NCBI GenBank assembly: GCA_002708315.1
Contig: PANC01000021.1
Span: forward strand, 37,778 to 101,777
Source: Lentimicrobiaceae bacterium
Lineage (GTDB): Bacteria > Bacteroidota > Bacteroidia > Bacteroidales > F082
Direction: 5' to 3'
DNA: 64,000 bases
In this document: in pieces, positions 49,477 to 57,146 of the stretch
How positions within the stretch are numbered: the first letter of the stretch is position 1
Layout: every line of letters starts with the position of its first letter
Position numbers and translations under genes: made by a program
Notes under the pieces: model-generated
What the model saw: the letters and a program-made list of their open reading frames with translations, nothing else
What the model was told of the DNA's origin: nothing
Databases searched by the model: none

Positions 49477-50676
49477 TTAAAATAATTGATCTCTTCCAAC
49501 ATCCTTATCGCCTCTACCTGATAGATTTACGATGCTTATTTTATCACCCTGTCCCTTTAATAAACTCATGGCGAGAGCAACTGCGTGAGACGATTCAATG
49601 GCAGGGATAATTCCCTCTAGGCAGGAAAGGATTTTAAAAGCCTCCACAGCCTCGTCGTCTGTAACTGCATAGTATTTTGCTCTCTGTTTTTCCTTGAGAA
49701 GTGAATGTTGAGGGCTAACACCTGGATAGTCCAATCCTGCTGCAATTGAAGAAGTTGGACAAACATCACCATTTTCATCCGATATAGCATAGGAATATGT
49801 ACCTTGAAAAACACCCGGTTTACCAATCGAAAGAGTTGCAGCTGTTTTACCAGGTTCTGCTTTTTCTCCGCCACCTTCGGCAGCATAAATATTGACCGGA
49901 TCATAAAGAAATTCTTGAAACAGACCAATTGCATTGCTACCACCTCCAACACAAGCAAATATATTATCTGGCAATCGTCCCTCTGCCTCAATAATTTGTT
50001 TTTTAGCCTCTTTACCAATAATTCTTTGGAAATACCCAACTATCGTTGGGTATGGGTGCGGACCCACCTGTGATCCAAGCAAGTAAAATACATCGGGGTT
50101 CTCAACATAATACCCCAGAGCTGCATCAACAGCATCCTTTAGTGTTGCTCTACCATTTTCAGTCAATATTACTTCGGCACCAAGCAATTTTATTCGATTT
50201 ACATTCATTTGCTGCCGCCTAGCATCCTTTGCGCCCATAAATATTTTACACTTGATGCCAAATAATGCTGCAGCGGTTGCCGTGGCCACACCATGCTGAC
50301 CTGCACCTGTTTCAGCCACTACTTCAGTTGCTCCCATTCTATGGGCAAGTAATATCTGACCAATGGTATTATTTATTTTATGTGACCCTGTATGATTAAG
50401 ATCCTCTCTTTTTAGATAAATCTTTGATCCAACATGCTTTGACAAGTTTCTTGCATAATATAAAGGTGAAGGTCTTCCAACAAATTTTTCCAAATAGTAT
50501 TTATATTCATTTTCAAAGTCATCGTGCAATATTTCTTTTTGAAAGAAATCTGCCAGTTTGATTAGCTTCTCCTCAAGGTGTGGAGGAACATACATCCCTC
50601 CAAAATCACCGTACATGCCATTATTAGCTTCAAAAATATTTTCATTTGATTTAATCGATTTTATAGTTGTTTCCAT
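49477..50676 (-). CDS. trpB: Tryptophan synthase beta chain
   Basis: GDFGGMYVPPHLEEKL, GRPSPLYYARNLSKHVGSKIYLKREDLNHTGSHKINNTIGQILLA, ETGAGQHGVATATAAALFG, CVGGGSNAIGLFQEFL, LSGRGDKDV. Confidence 0.97.
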   Translation of the reverse strand: METTIKSIKSNENIFEANNGMYGDFGGMYVPPHLEEKLIKLADFFQKEILHDDFENEYKYYLEKFVGRPSPLYYARNLSKHVGSKIYLKREDLNHTGSHKINNTIGQILLAHRMGATEVVAETGAGQHGVATATAAALFGIKCKIFMGAKDARRQQMNVNRIKLLGAEVILTENGRATLKDAVDAALGYYVENPDVFYLLGSQVGPHPYPTIVGYFQRIIGKEAKKQIIEAEGRLPDNIFACVGGGSNAIGLFQEFLYDPVNIYAAEGGGEKAEPGKTAATLSIGKPGVFQGTYSYAISDENGDVCPTSSIAAGLDYPGVSPQHSLLKEKQRAKYYAVTDDEAVEAFKILSCLEGIIPAIESSHAVALAMSLLKGQGDKISIVNLSGRGDKDVGRDQLF

Positions 50677-50709
50677 TTTATTATTGTGTTAAGTGTTAAT
50701 TATTAATTT

Positions 50710-50781
50710 CTAAGTGTCTTGGAAAAACCACCATCGAAAAATTGTTCTTGCCTTCCAGCTATTAATTTTAATTCTTTGCAT
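50710..50781 (-). CDS. Second Trp-rich small ORF (MQRIKINSWKARTIFRWWFFQDT*) between attenuator hairpin and trpB
   Basis: Codon-by-codon reading of the minus strand: ATG 50781-50779 ... TGG 50757-50755 ... TGG TGG 50733-50728 ... TAG 50712-50710; three Trp in 23 codons. Not in the ORF track (too short). Confidence 0.5.
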   Translation of the reverse strand: MQRIKINSWKARTIFRWWFFQDT

Positions 50782-50793
50782 ATTTGAATTGTT

Positions 50794-50834
50794 AAAACAA
50801 AAAAACCGCCTCATTTTGTAATGAGACGGTTTTT
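50794..50834 (-). terminator. trp attenuator terminator hairpin
   Basis: Minus strand AAAAACCGTCTCAT-TACAAA-ATGAGGCGGTTTTT (14-bp stem, one G-U) continuing TTTTTTTGTTTTAAC; located between the WWW leader ORF and trpB. Confidence 0.9.
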
Positions 50835-50856
50835 ATATTTCTAAAATAAGAGATAA

Positions 50857-50928
50857 TCACATAACAGAATGTCCAACTAAGGAGTATTTGTTGTGCCACC
50901 ACCAATTATTCGTTGTTATCTTAATCAT
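50857..50928 (-). CDS. trp leader peptide (MIKITTNNWWWHNKYSLVGHSVM*)
   Basis: ATG 50928-50926, three consecutive TGG codons at 50904-50896, TGA 50859-50857, 22 nt before the terminator stem, upstream of trpB. Confidence 0.85.
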   Translation of the reverse strand: MIKITTNNWWWHNKYSLVGHSVM

Positions 50929-50934
50929 ATTGTG

Positions 50935-50963
50935 CAAATATATAAGTAAAGTTTTTACTCCAA
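50935..50963 (-). promoter_or_regulatory. trpB promoter: TTG-N18-TATATTTG
   Basis: -7 TATATTTG at 50942-50935 and TTG at 50963-50961 on minus strand, immediately upstream of the leader ATG at 50928. Confidence 0.65.
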
Positions 50964-50970
50964 CAACTAT

Positions 50971-51936
50971 TTAAAAATATTTTTCTTGACTCAAGTATTT
51001 TTGAACATAGTCATTTATACCATCTTCAAGACTTGTAAAAGCTTTTTTAAATCCAACACCTTTTAACTTTTCCATCTTTGCCTCAGTAAAATATTGATAT
51101 TTATCTCTAATATCTTCTGGAGTATCAATAAAATCAATATCGGGCTTAATATCCATCGCTTTAAAAGTAGAAATAGCCAAGTCAATAAAAGTTCTAGCAT
51201 TTCCAGTACCGAGGTTGTATAACCCTGACTTGGGTTTTGTCTCCATCAGAAACATAATTACATTAGCCACATCCATAACATAAACAAAATCGCGCAGCTG
51301 TTCTCCATCATTAAAATCTGGATTGTGAGACTTAAATAGTTTTACTTTTCCAGTAAGTTTTATCTGATTAAATGCATGTAGTATAACCGATGCCATTCTA
51401 CCCTTATGGTATTCATTGGGCCCATAAACATTGAAGAATTTTAGTCCTGCCCAAAAAGGAGGTGCCACTTTCTCTTTAATTGCCCATTTATCAAACTCGT
51501 TTTTGGATATTCCGTATGGATTAAGAGGCTTAAGGTTGTAAATAACATCATGATTATCCATATAACCATATTCTCCCATGCCATATGTTGCTGCTGATGA
51601 TGCATAAATTAATGGGACCTGAAAACCAGAACACCTTAACCACATTTGTTTTGTATAATCAAGGTTTAATACATTTAATAAATCAATATTGAACTCTGTA
51701 GTATCAGTACGCGCCCCAATATGAATCACAAAATCAACATCTTTATGATTGTCATCAAACCAATGAAAAAAGTCATCTCTGTGAACCTTTTTTTCATATT
51801 TTTTTTCCGCAAGATTTCTGTTCTTGTTAGTATTGGAAAAATCATCTACTAAAATGAGATTCTCAAATTTATTATCATTGAATCTCTCAACAATCACACT
51901 CCCAATAAATCCTGCAGCTCCAGTAATAACTATCAT
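50971..51936 (-). CDS. hldD: ADP-L-glycero-D-manno-heptose 6-epimerase-like NAD-dependent epimerase
   Basis: IVITGAAGFIGSVIVERFNDNKFENLILVDDFSN, FVIHIGARTDTTEFN, YASSAATYGMGEYGYMD, LNPYGISKNEFDKWAI, FFNVYGPNEYHKGRMASV, GQLRDFVYV-like GEQLRDFVYVMDVANV. Confidence 0.93.
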   Translation of the reverse strand: MIVITGAAGFIGSVIVERFNDNKFENLILVDDFSNTNKNRNLAEKKYEKKVHRDDFFHWFDDNHKDVDFVIHIGARTDTTEFNIDLLNVLNLDYTKQMWLRCSGFQVPLIYASSAATYGMGEYGYMDNHDVIYNLKPLNPYGISKNEFDKWAIKEKVAPPFWAGLKFFNVYGPNEYHKGRMASVILHAFNQIKLTGKVKLFKSHNPDFNDGEQLRDFVYVMDVANVIMFLMETKPKSGLYNLGTGNARTFIDLAISTFKAMDIKPDIDFIDTPEDIRDKYQYFTEAKMEKLKGVGFKKAFTSLEDGINDYVQKYLSQEKYF

Positions 51937-51999
51937 GATATTTTTTTTTCAAAAGTAAATTAATTATGGCAAAGGATAGCTCTTTTCTTAAAAATCTCT

Positions 52000-52030
52000 T
52001 TTGAATTAAATACATTTATTACTAAATTTG
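52000..52030 (+). promoter_or_regulatory. Consensus Bacteroidota promoter TTTG-N19-TAAATTTG
   Basis: TTTG at 52000-52003, TAAATTTG at 52023-52030, 43 nt upstream of ATG 52074. Confidence 0.65.
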
Positions 52031-52073
52031 TAGTCACGCTAACCATTTAATAATTATACCAATAGTTACCTCT

Positions 52074-54254
52074 ATGAAAACCACTACAAGCAAATCATTT
52101 CTTATCATTCTATTTATTATTATTTTCGGGTTTAGATCATTTTCTCAAATTAATCAAGGAGGTATTCCACCAAGCATTGAGTATAATATTATTGATGAAA
52201 CCGACAAAATAAATCTTATTAAACCCAGCATGAATGCAATTCATGAGGAAGATATTATAAGGGAGGCTACAAATCCAAATGCACCTCAGAGAATGGGCAT
52301 TTCAGTTAAGGTTAATAAGACAATGTCAGAAATTGGCACATGGACGGATATTGAAGGCTTAGGAAGTATATGGAGGTTAGAGATTAAAGTTGAAGATGCA
52401 GTTGCTCTGGGAGTATATTACAATGATTTTTATATTCCTCAAGGAGGTAAGTTATTTTTATACAACAAAGACAGATCCTATTTAATAGGTGCTTACACTA
52501 ATATTAATAATCCAGAGGAAAGCTTATTTGCGACAGAATTTATTCCCGGCGATGTTGTTATATTAGAATATTTCAAACCCTTAAGTGTTAAAGAAGATGC
52601 AATAATATCAATAAGCAATGTTGCTTATGCATACCGCTTAATTGATTTTTCATTTAATAAAAATACCAACTCATGGTATTGCATGATTAACGTTGCGTGT
52701 CAAGAGGGTGACAACTGGGAAGATCAATCCAAGGGGATAGCTAGAATGTCCATAAGAATCGGTGGTAGTTATTATTGGTGCTCTGGTTCTTTGATAAATA
52801 ATACAAATAATGACAGAACACCTTATTTTCTCTCTGCAGCTCATTGTGGTGAAGGATCAACATCAAGCGACAGACTTCAATGGGTTTTTTACTTCAATTT
52901 TCAATCATCAACTTGTAGTGGTAGTAGCAGCGGGTATAACTCAATTACTGGCTGTCAATTAAAGGCCAAGGATCAAAGTTATGCTGATAGTGGATCAGAT
53001 TTCGACCTCATGAAATTTAATAGCTCTATCCCTGACTCTTATGATGTATATTACAATGGATGGAACCGCACCAATTCTGCCGATGATGCAGGAAGTGGAG
53101 TTGGAATACATCATCCTGCAGGCGACATAAAAAAAATATCAACCTATGATACTCCACTTATATCTTCAACATTTTGGAATGGTCTTCACAGTCACTGGCG
53201 ATTAACATGGGCTGAAACTATTAATGGCAAATCAATAATGCAAGGAGGTTCATCAGGGTCACCAGTTTTCGATAGTAATGGTCTTATCATGGGAGATTTA
53301 ACTGGTGGTTATGCATCAAATACCTGTGAAAATCCTTCCCCTGCTTACTATGGTAAGGTATGGTATTCTTGGGATAAAAATGGTACAACTAATTCAACAA
53401 TGTTAAAGCCATGGCTTGATCCAGGTAATACCGGTATTGAGAAGTTACCCGGAGTATCATGGGAAATTATACCACCAGAGGCTGATTTTGAAGCGATGTC
53501 AACAAATATCATTCAAGGTGACACTGTTTTCTTTAGTGATTTATCTGGACCAAGTATCTTAGAATGGTCATGGACATTTGAGGGCGGTGAACCATCAACA
53601 TCAGATCTCATGAACCCAAATGTATTTTATGCAGACACAGGTTTTTTTGATGTTTCCCTAACTGTAACAAATGCAGATGGAACCGACACAGAAATAAAAT
53701 CAGATTTTGTATATGTTGAGCAAATGCAACTTCCAATAACTGAATTTGAAGCTAATATCACAACAGTTGCCCCAGGAGGAGTAGTTTCTTTTACGGACCT
53801 CACTCTCAATAACCCAGACCAATGGTCATGGAGTTTTGATGGAGGTTCTCCCTCCACTTCTGAATACCAAAACCCAACGGTTAGATTTAATACACCAGGT
53901 ATCTACAATATATCCTTGGTAACTTCAAATCTGGGTGGATCAGATTCCCTTTTAAAAGAAGATTATATACACGTAGCAATTGTTAATATTGGAGAAAATA
54001 TTTCAGATAAAAAGCCTTCAATATATCCTAACCCTAGTAATGGGCTTTTCACAATAGATTTTAATAATGCATATAGCAGTGATGTAGAAATTGAAATTAA
54101 AACAGCATCTGGAAAAAGTATCCAAGTTCATAAAAGAATAAATACTTCTGAATCATTTATCGTAGATATGAATGATAGTCCTAACGGAATTTATTTGATT
54201 AATATTTATAATGGCACATCTAATATTACTCAAAAAATAGCGTTATTCAGGTAA
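52074..54254 (+). CDS. Secreted trypsin-like (lysyl-endopeptidase-like) serine protease with two PKD domains and T9SS type A sorting tail
   Basis: Signal peptide; YWCSGSLINNTNNDRTPYFLSAAHCG, SGSDFDLMKFN, MQGGSSGSPVFDSNGLIMGDLTGG; PKD repeats (WSWTFEGGEPSTSDLMNPNVFYADTGFFDVSLTVTN; WSWSFDGGSPSTSEYQNPTVRFNTPGIYNISLVTSN); C-terminus SIYPNPSNGLFTIDF...GIYLINIYNGTSNITQKIALF. Confidence 0.92.
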   Translation: MKTTTSKSFLIILFIIIFGFRSFSQINQGGIPPSIEYNIIDETDKINLIKPSMNAIHEEDIIREATNPNAPQRMGISVKVNKTMSEIGTWTDIEGLGSIWRLEIKVEDAVALGVYYNDFYIPQGGKLFLYNKDRSYLIGAYTNINNPEESLFATEFIPGDVVILEYFKPLSVKEDAIISISNVAYAYRLIDFSFNKNTNSWYCMINVACQEGDNWEDQSKGIARMSIRIGGSYYWCSGSLINNTNNDRTPYFLSAAHCGEGSTSSDRLQWVFYFNFQSSTCSGSSSGYNSITGCQLKAKDQSYADSGSDFDLMKFNSSIPDSYDVYYNGWNRTNSADDAGSGVGIHHPAGDIKKISTYDTPLISSTFWNGLHSHWRLTWAETINGKSIMQGGSSGSPVFDSNGLIMGDLTGGYASNTCENPSPAYYGKVWYSWDKNGTTNSTMLKPWLDPGNTGIEKLPGVSWEIIPPEADFEAMSTNIIQGDTVFFSDLSGPSILEWSWTFEGGEPSTSDLMNPNVFYADTGFFDVSLTVTNADGTDTEIKSDFVYVEQMQLPITEFEANITTVAPGGVVSFTDLTLNNPDQWSWSFDGGSPSTSEYQNPTVRFNTPGIYNISLVTSNLGGSDSLLKEDYIHVAIVNIGENISDKKPSIYPNPSNGLFTIDFNNAYSSDVEIEIKTASGKSIQVHKRINTSESFIVDMNDSPNGIYLINIYNGTSNITQKIALFR

Positions 54255-54270
54255 GGCTATAAAAAATCGT

Positions 54271-56094
54271 ATGAGTAAACATTTATTTTTGATTATCCTA
54301 TTAGTAGCACTATTCATTAAACTTGATGCACAAAACAAATTATCAAAACCATTATCATCTCAATACGAACTAAGCTCTATTATACCATTAAAAAGTTTTA
54401 TAAACACCCCAATAATAGTTGATAATAAAAGTAAAAACTACCCTCCGCAAGCTGGTTACACAATTCCCATTAAAATAAGTTTGGTAGATGGTATTATAGA
54501 TTCAACCTTATCTGGTTATATATGGAGAACAACCATCGAAATCAAAAATTCTAATTCGGTCAATTTTTATATTAGCAACGTGAGTCTTGAAGATTATCAG
54601 AGTTTATTTTTATACACTAAAGAATATGCTCATCTTACTGAATATCATTCCATTGATGCTAATAATATATCTACTGATTTCATTGATGGAGATAAAATAA
54701 TAGTAGAATTAAACTCAAAATCAGAAATAACTAATATCCCATTTCAGATTATGGAAGCAGGGATATTATTATCCAAACCACAGGGTTTTGGAGATGCAGG
54801 TAATTGTGAAGTTCATGTAAACTGTAGTGAAGGTAACGATTGGCAATTTCAAAAAAATGGAATTGCCCGTATACTAGTAAAGGAAGGTAATACAACCTTT
54901 TGGTGTTCAGGATCATTGATTAATAACACAAGGAATAATGGTGAACCGCTTTTTCTCACAGCAAATCATTGCGGAATAAACTCTGACTCTGTTGATTACG
55001 CAGATTGGATGTTTTATTTCAATTTTGAATCAGATGATTGTATTCAACCATTGGAAGAGCCCGATTATAACTTATTAACTGGCTCAACACTTCTTTCGAA
55101 TAGTAAGTTTGGCACTGGAGGTGGTTCGGATTTTAAACTTCTTAGATTATCTGAGAATCCAGGCCTCCAATTCAACCCATATTTTAATGGTTGGGACAGA
55201 AGCACCACAGAATCACCTAATGGTGTAACTATACATCATCCACAAGGCGACCTAAAAATGATATCTACATACCAGAAGCCATTAACATCAACAAAATATG
55301 ATAATGATCAGGTTGATCCAAATGGTATGTATTGGAGAGTTGTGTGGGCCCAGACAGAAAATGGCTTTGGAGTAACTGAAGGTGGGTCATCTGGAAGCCC
55401 ACTATTTAATGAAGAGGGATTAATAATTGGTGCTCTAACAGGAGGTAGAGCATCATGCACATACCTTGAACAGCCCGATTTTTATGGAAAGTTAAGTTAT
55501 TCATGGGCACCTTTAACATCTGATTCTTTATCACAACTCGCTCATTGGCTTGACCCCATTGGCAGTGGAGTTATGTATTTAAATGGATCCAGCCTAGATT
55601 CAACAAATGTATTTGCAGGGTTTGTGTCTAATACAAACACGGTAATAATTGGTGATAATATTACATTTAAAAATACCTCCATTGGAAATATTACAAGTTA
55701 TAAGTGGCTATTTGAAGGAGGTGAACCCTCTTATTCAGAATTAGAATTTCCGGAAAATATCAAATATAAACGAATAGGAGAATTCGATGTGACCTTAATT
55801 GTTTCATCATCTAAAGATTCTGATACATTGATAGCGCCTGATTATATAAAAGTCGTTCCTAACATATTCCCAAACCCTAGTGATGGATTATTTAAACTTG
55901 TCTTTGGAAAAGAAATTCCCGATTCCTATTCCCTAAGGATTTTTGGACTAGATGGTAAAGAAGTTAGGTTTATGATTAAGGAAAAAGGAACAAATTATTT
56001 AGTTATAAACATGAATTACTCCGAAGCTGGCTACTATTTAGTAAGGTTTTCTTCGGATGAACTAATTACCAGCTATAAGGTTATGGTATTTTAA
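54271..56094 (+). CDS. Secreted trypsin-like serine protease, one PKD-like domain, T9SS sorting tail (tandem paralog)
   Basis: TTFWCSGSLINNTRNNGEPLFLTANHCG, GGSDFKLLRLS, VTEGGSSGSPLFNEEGLIIGALTGG; YKWLFEGGEPSYSELEFPENIKYKRIGEFDVTLIVSS; NIFPNPSDGLFKLVF...GYYLVRFSSDELITSYKVMVF. Confidence 0.92.
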   Translation: MSKHLFLIILLVALFIKLDAQNKLSKPLSSQYELSSIIPLKSFINTPIIVDNKSKNYPPQAGYTIPIKISLVDGIIDSTLSGYIWRTTIEIKNSNSVNFYISNVSLEDYQSLFLYTKEYAHLTEYHSIDANNISTDFIDGDKIIVELNSKSEITNIPFQIMEAGILLSKPQGFGDAGNCEVHVNCSEGNDWQFQKNGIARILVKEGNTTFWCSGSLINNTRNNGEPLFLTANHCGINSDSVDYADWMFYFNFESDDCIQPLEEPDYNLLTGSTLLSNSKFGTGGGSDFKLLRLSENPGLQFNPYFNGWDRSTTESPNGVTIHHPQGDLKMISTYQKPLTSTKYDNDQVDPNGMYWRVVWAQTENGFGVTEGGSSGSPLFNEEGLIIGALTGGRASCTYLEQPDFYGKLSYSWAPLTSDSLSQLAHWLDPIGSGVMYLNGSSLDSTNVFAGFVSNTNTVIIGDNITFKNTSIGNITSYKWLFEGGEPSYSELEFPENIKYKRIGEFDVTLIVSSSKDSDTLIAPDYIKVVPNIFPNPSDGLFKLVFGKEIPDSYSLRIFGLDGKEVRFMIKEKGTNYLVINMNYSEAGYYLVRFSSDELITSYKVMVF

Positions 56095-57146
56095 CTTAAA
56101 AAATCATCATCCTTACGTGAAGAAACATACCCATCCCATTTTGATATTACTTCAAGCATATCAGCATTTAGAGGAGATTCAAAGTGCATCTTACTGCCAG
56201 TTGTCGGATGCACAAATCCAAGAGACCTCGCATGCAAAGATTGACGTGGAATTAATTTAAAACAATTTTGTATAAACTGCTTATACTTTGTAAAAGTAGT
56301 ACCCTTCAGAATCCCATCTCCACCGTAACGGGCATCATTAAAGAGTGGGTGCCCCAAATAACTAAAATGTGCTCTTATCTGATGAGTTCTTCCCGTTTCT
56401 AATTTACATTCAACATGGGTTATATAACCATATCTCTGTAAAACTTTATAGTGAGAAACAGCTTCCTTACCATATTCACCATCTGGAAATACGGTCATCA
56501 CCCTTCTATCTTTTAAACTACGACCTATGTGACCTGTTATGGTTCCTGTATCATTAAGTACATCTCCCCATACTAATGCTTCATAGGCTCTGTCAACAGA
56601 ATGATTAAAAAATTGCTTTGCAAGCTTCGTTTGCGCCATTTCATTTTTTGCAACAAGTATAAGGCCCGATGTATCTTTATCGATTCTATGAACCATATAA
56701 CCGAACCCATTCTCAATATTTGTTTTTCCTGTTTTATTGAAATAGAACATTAAGCCATTTAGCATAGTTCCAGAGTAATTGGCATGTCCTGGATGCACAA
56801 CCAAACCAGGTTGTTTATTAATAACAATTATGTCATCATCTTCATAAACAACATTAAGTTCAATATCCTCAGGAAATATTTCAACATCTCGAGGAGGATA
56901 CGACATTACTACAGAAATCTCATCTGCTGGACGAACTTTGTAATTTGACTTAGCAGGATTCCCATTTACTAATATATTACCTGCCTTTGCAGCCTGCTGA
57001 ACCTTGTTTCTGCTAACATTTATTATCTTACCAAATAAGAACTTATCAATTCTTACGGGCGACTGACCATCATCAACCACAATGTTATGATGCTCATATA
57101 ATTCAAAATTATCATCCGAAGAATCTGTTGTTTTATTGTCTGTCAT
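56091..57146 (-). CDS. rluD: RluD-type pseudouridine synthase
   Basis: S4-like RIDKFLFGKIINVSRNKVQQAAKAGNILVNG, MVHRIDKDTSGLILVAKN, LETGRTHQIRAHFSYLGHPLFNDARYGG. Confidence 0.94.
   Translation of the reverse strand: MTDNKTTDSSDDNFELYEHHNIVVDDGQSPVRIDKFLFGKIINVSRNKVQQAAKAGNILVNGNPAKSNYKVRPADEISVVMSYPPRDVEIFPEDIELNVVYEDDDIIVINKQPGLVVHPGHANYSGTMLNGLMFYFNKTGKTNIENGFGYMVHRIDKDTSGLILVAKNEMAQTKLAKQFFNHSVDRAYEALVWGDVLNDTGTITGHIGRSLKDRRVMTVFPDGEYGKEAVSHYKVLQRYGYITHVECKLETGRTHQIRAHFSYLGHPLFNDARYGGDGILKGTTFTKYKQFIQNCFKLIPRQSLHARSLGFVHPTTGSKMHFESPLNADMLEVISKWDGYVSSRKDDDFLS

Noticed and set aside
49617-50073. 140-aa and 89-aa ORFs overlapping trpB
   Set aside because: Alternate-frame/antisense shadows of a highly conserved gene.
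50835-50904. Clear antiterminator pairing for the trp attenuator
   Set aside because: By eye I find only weak pairings (GGUGGU of the Trp codons with ACCGUC, or UUAUGUGAU near the leader stop with the 5' arm); needs RNA folding before being claimed.
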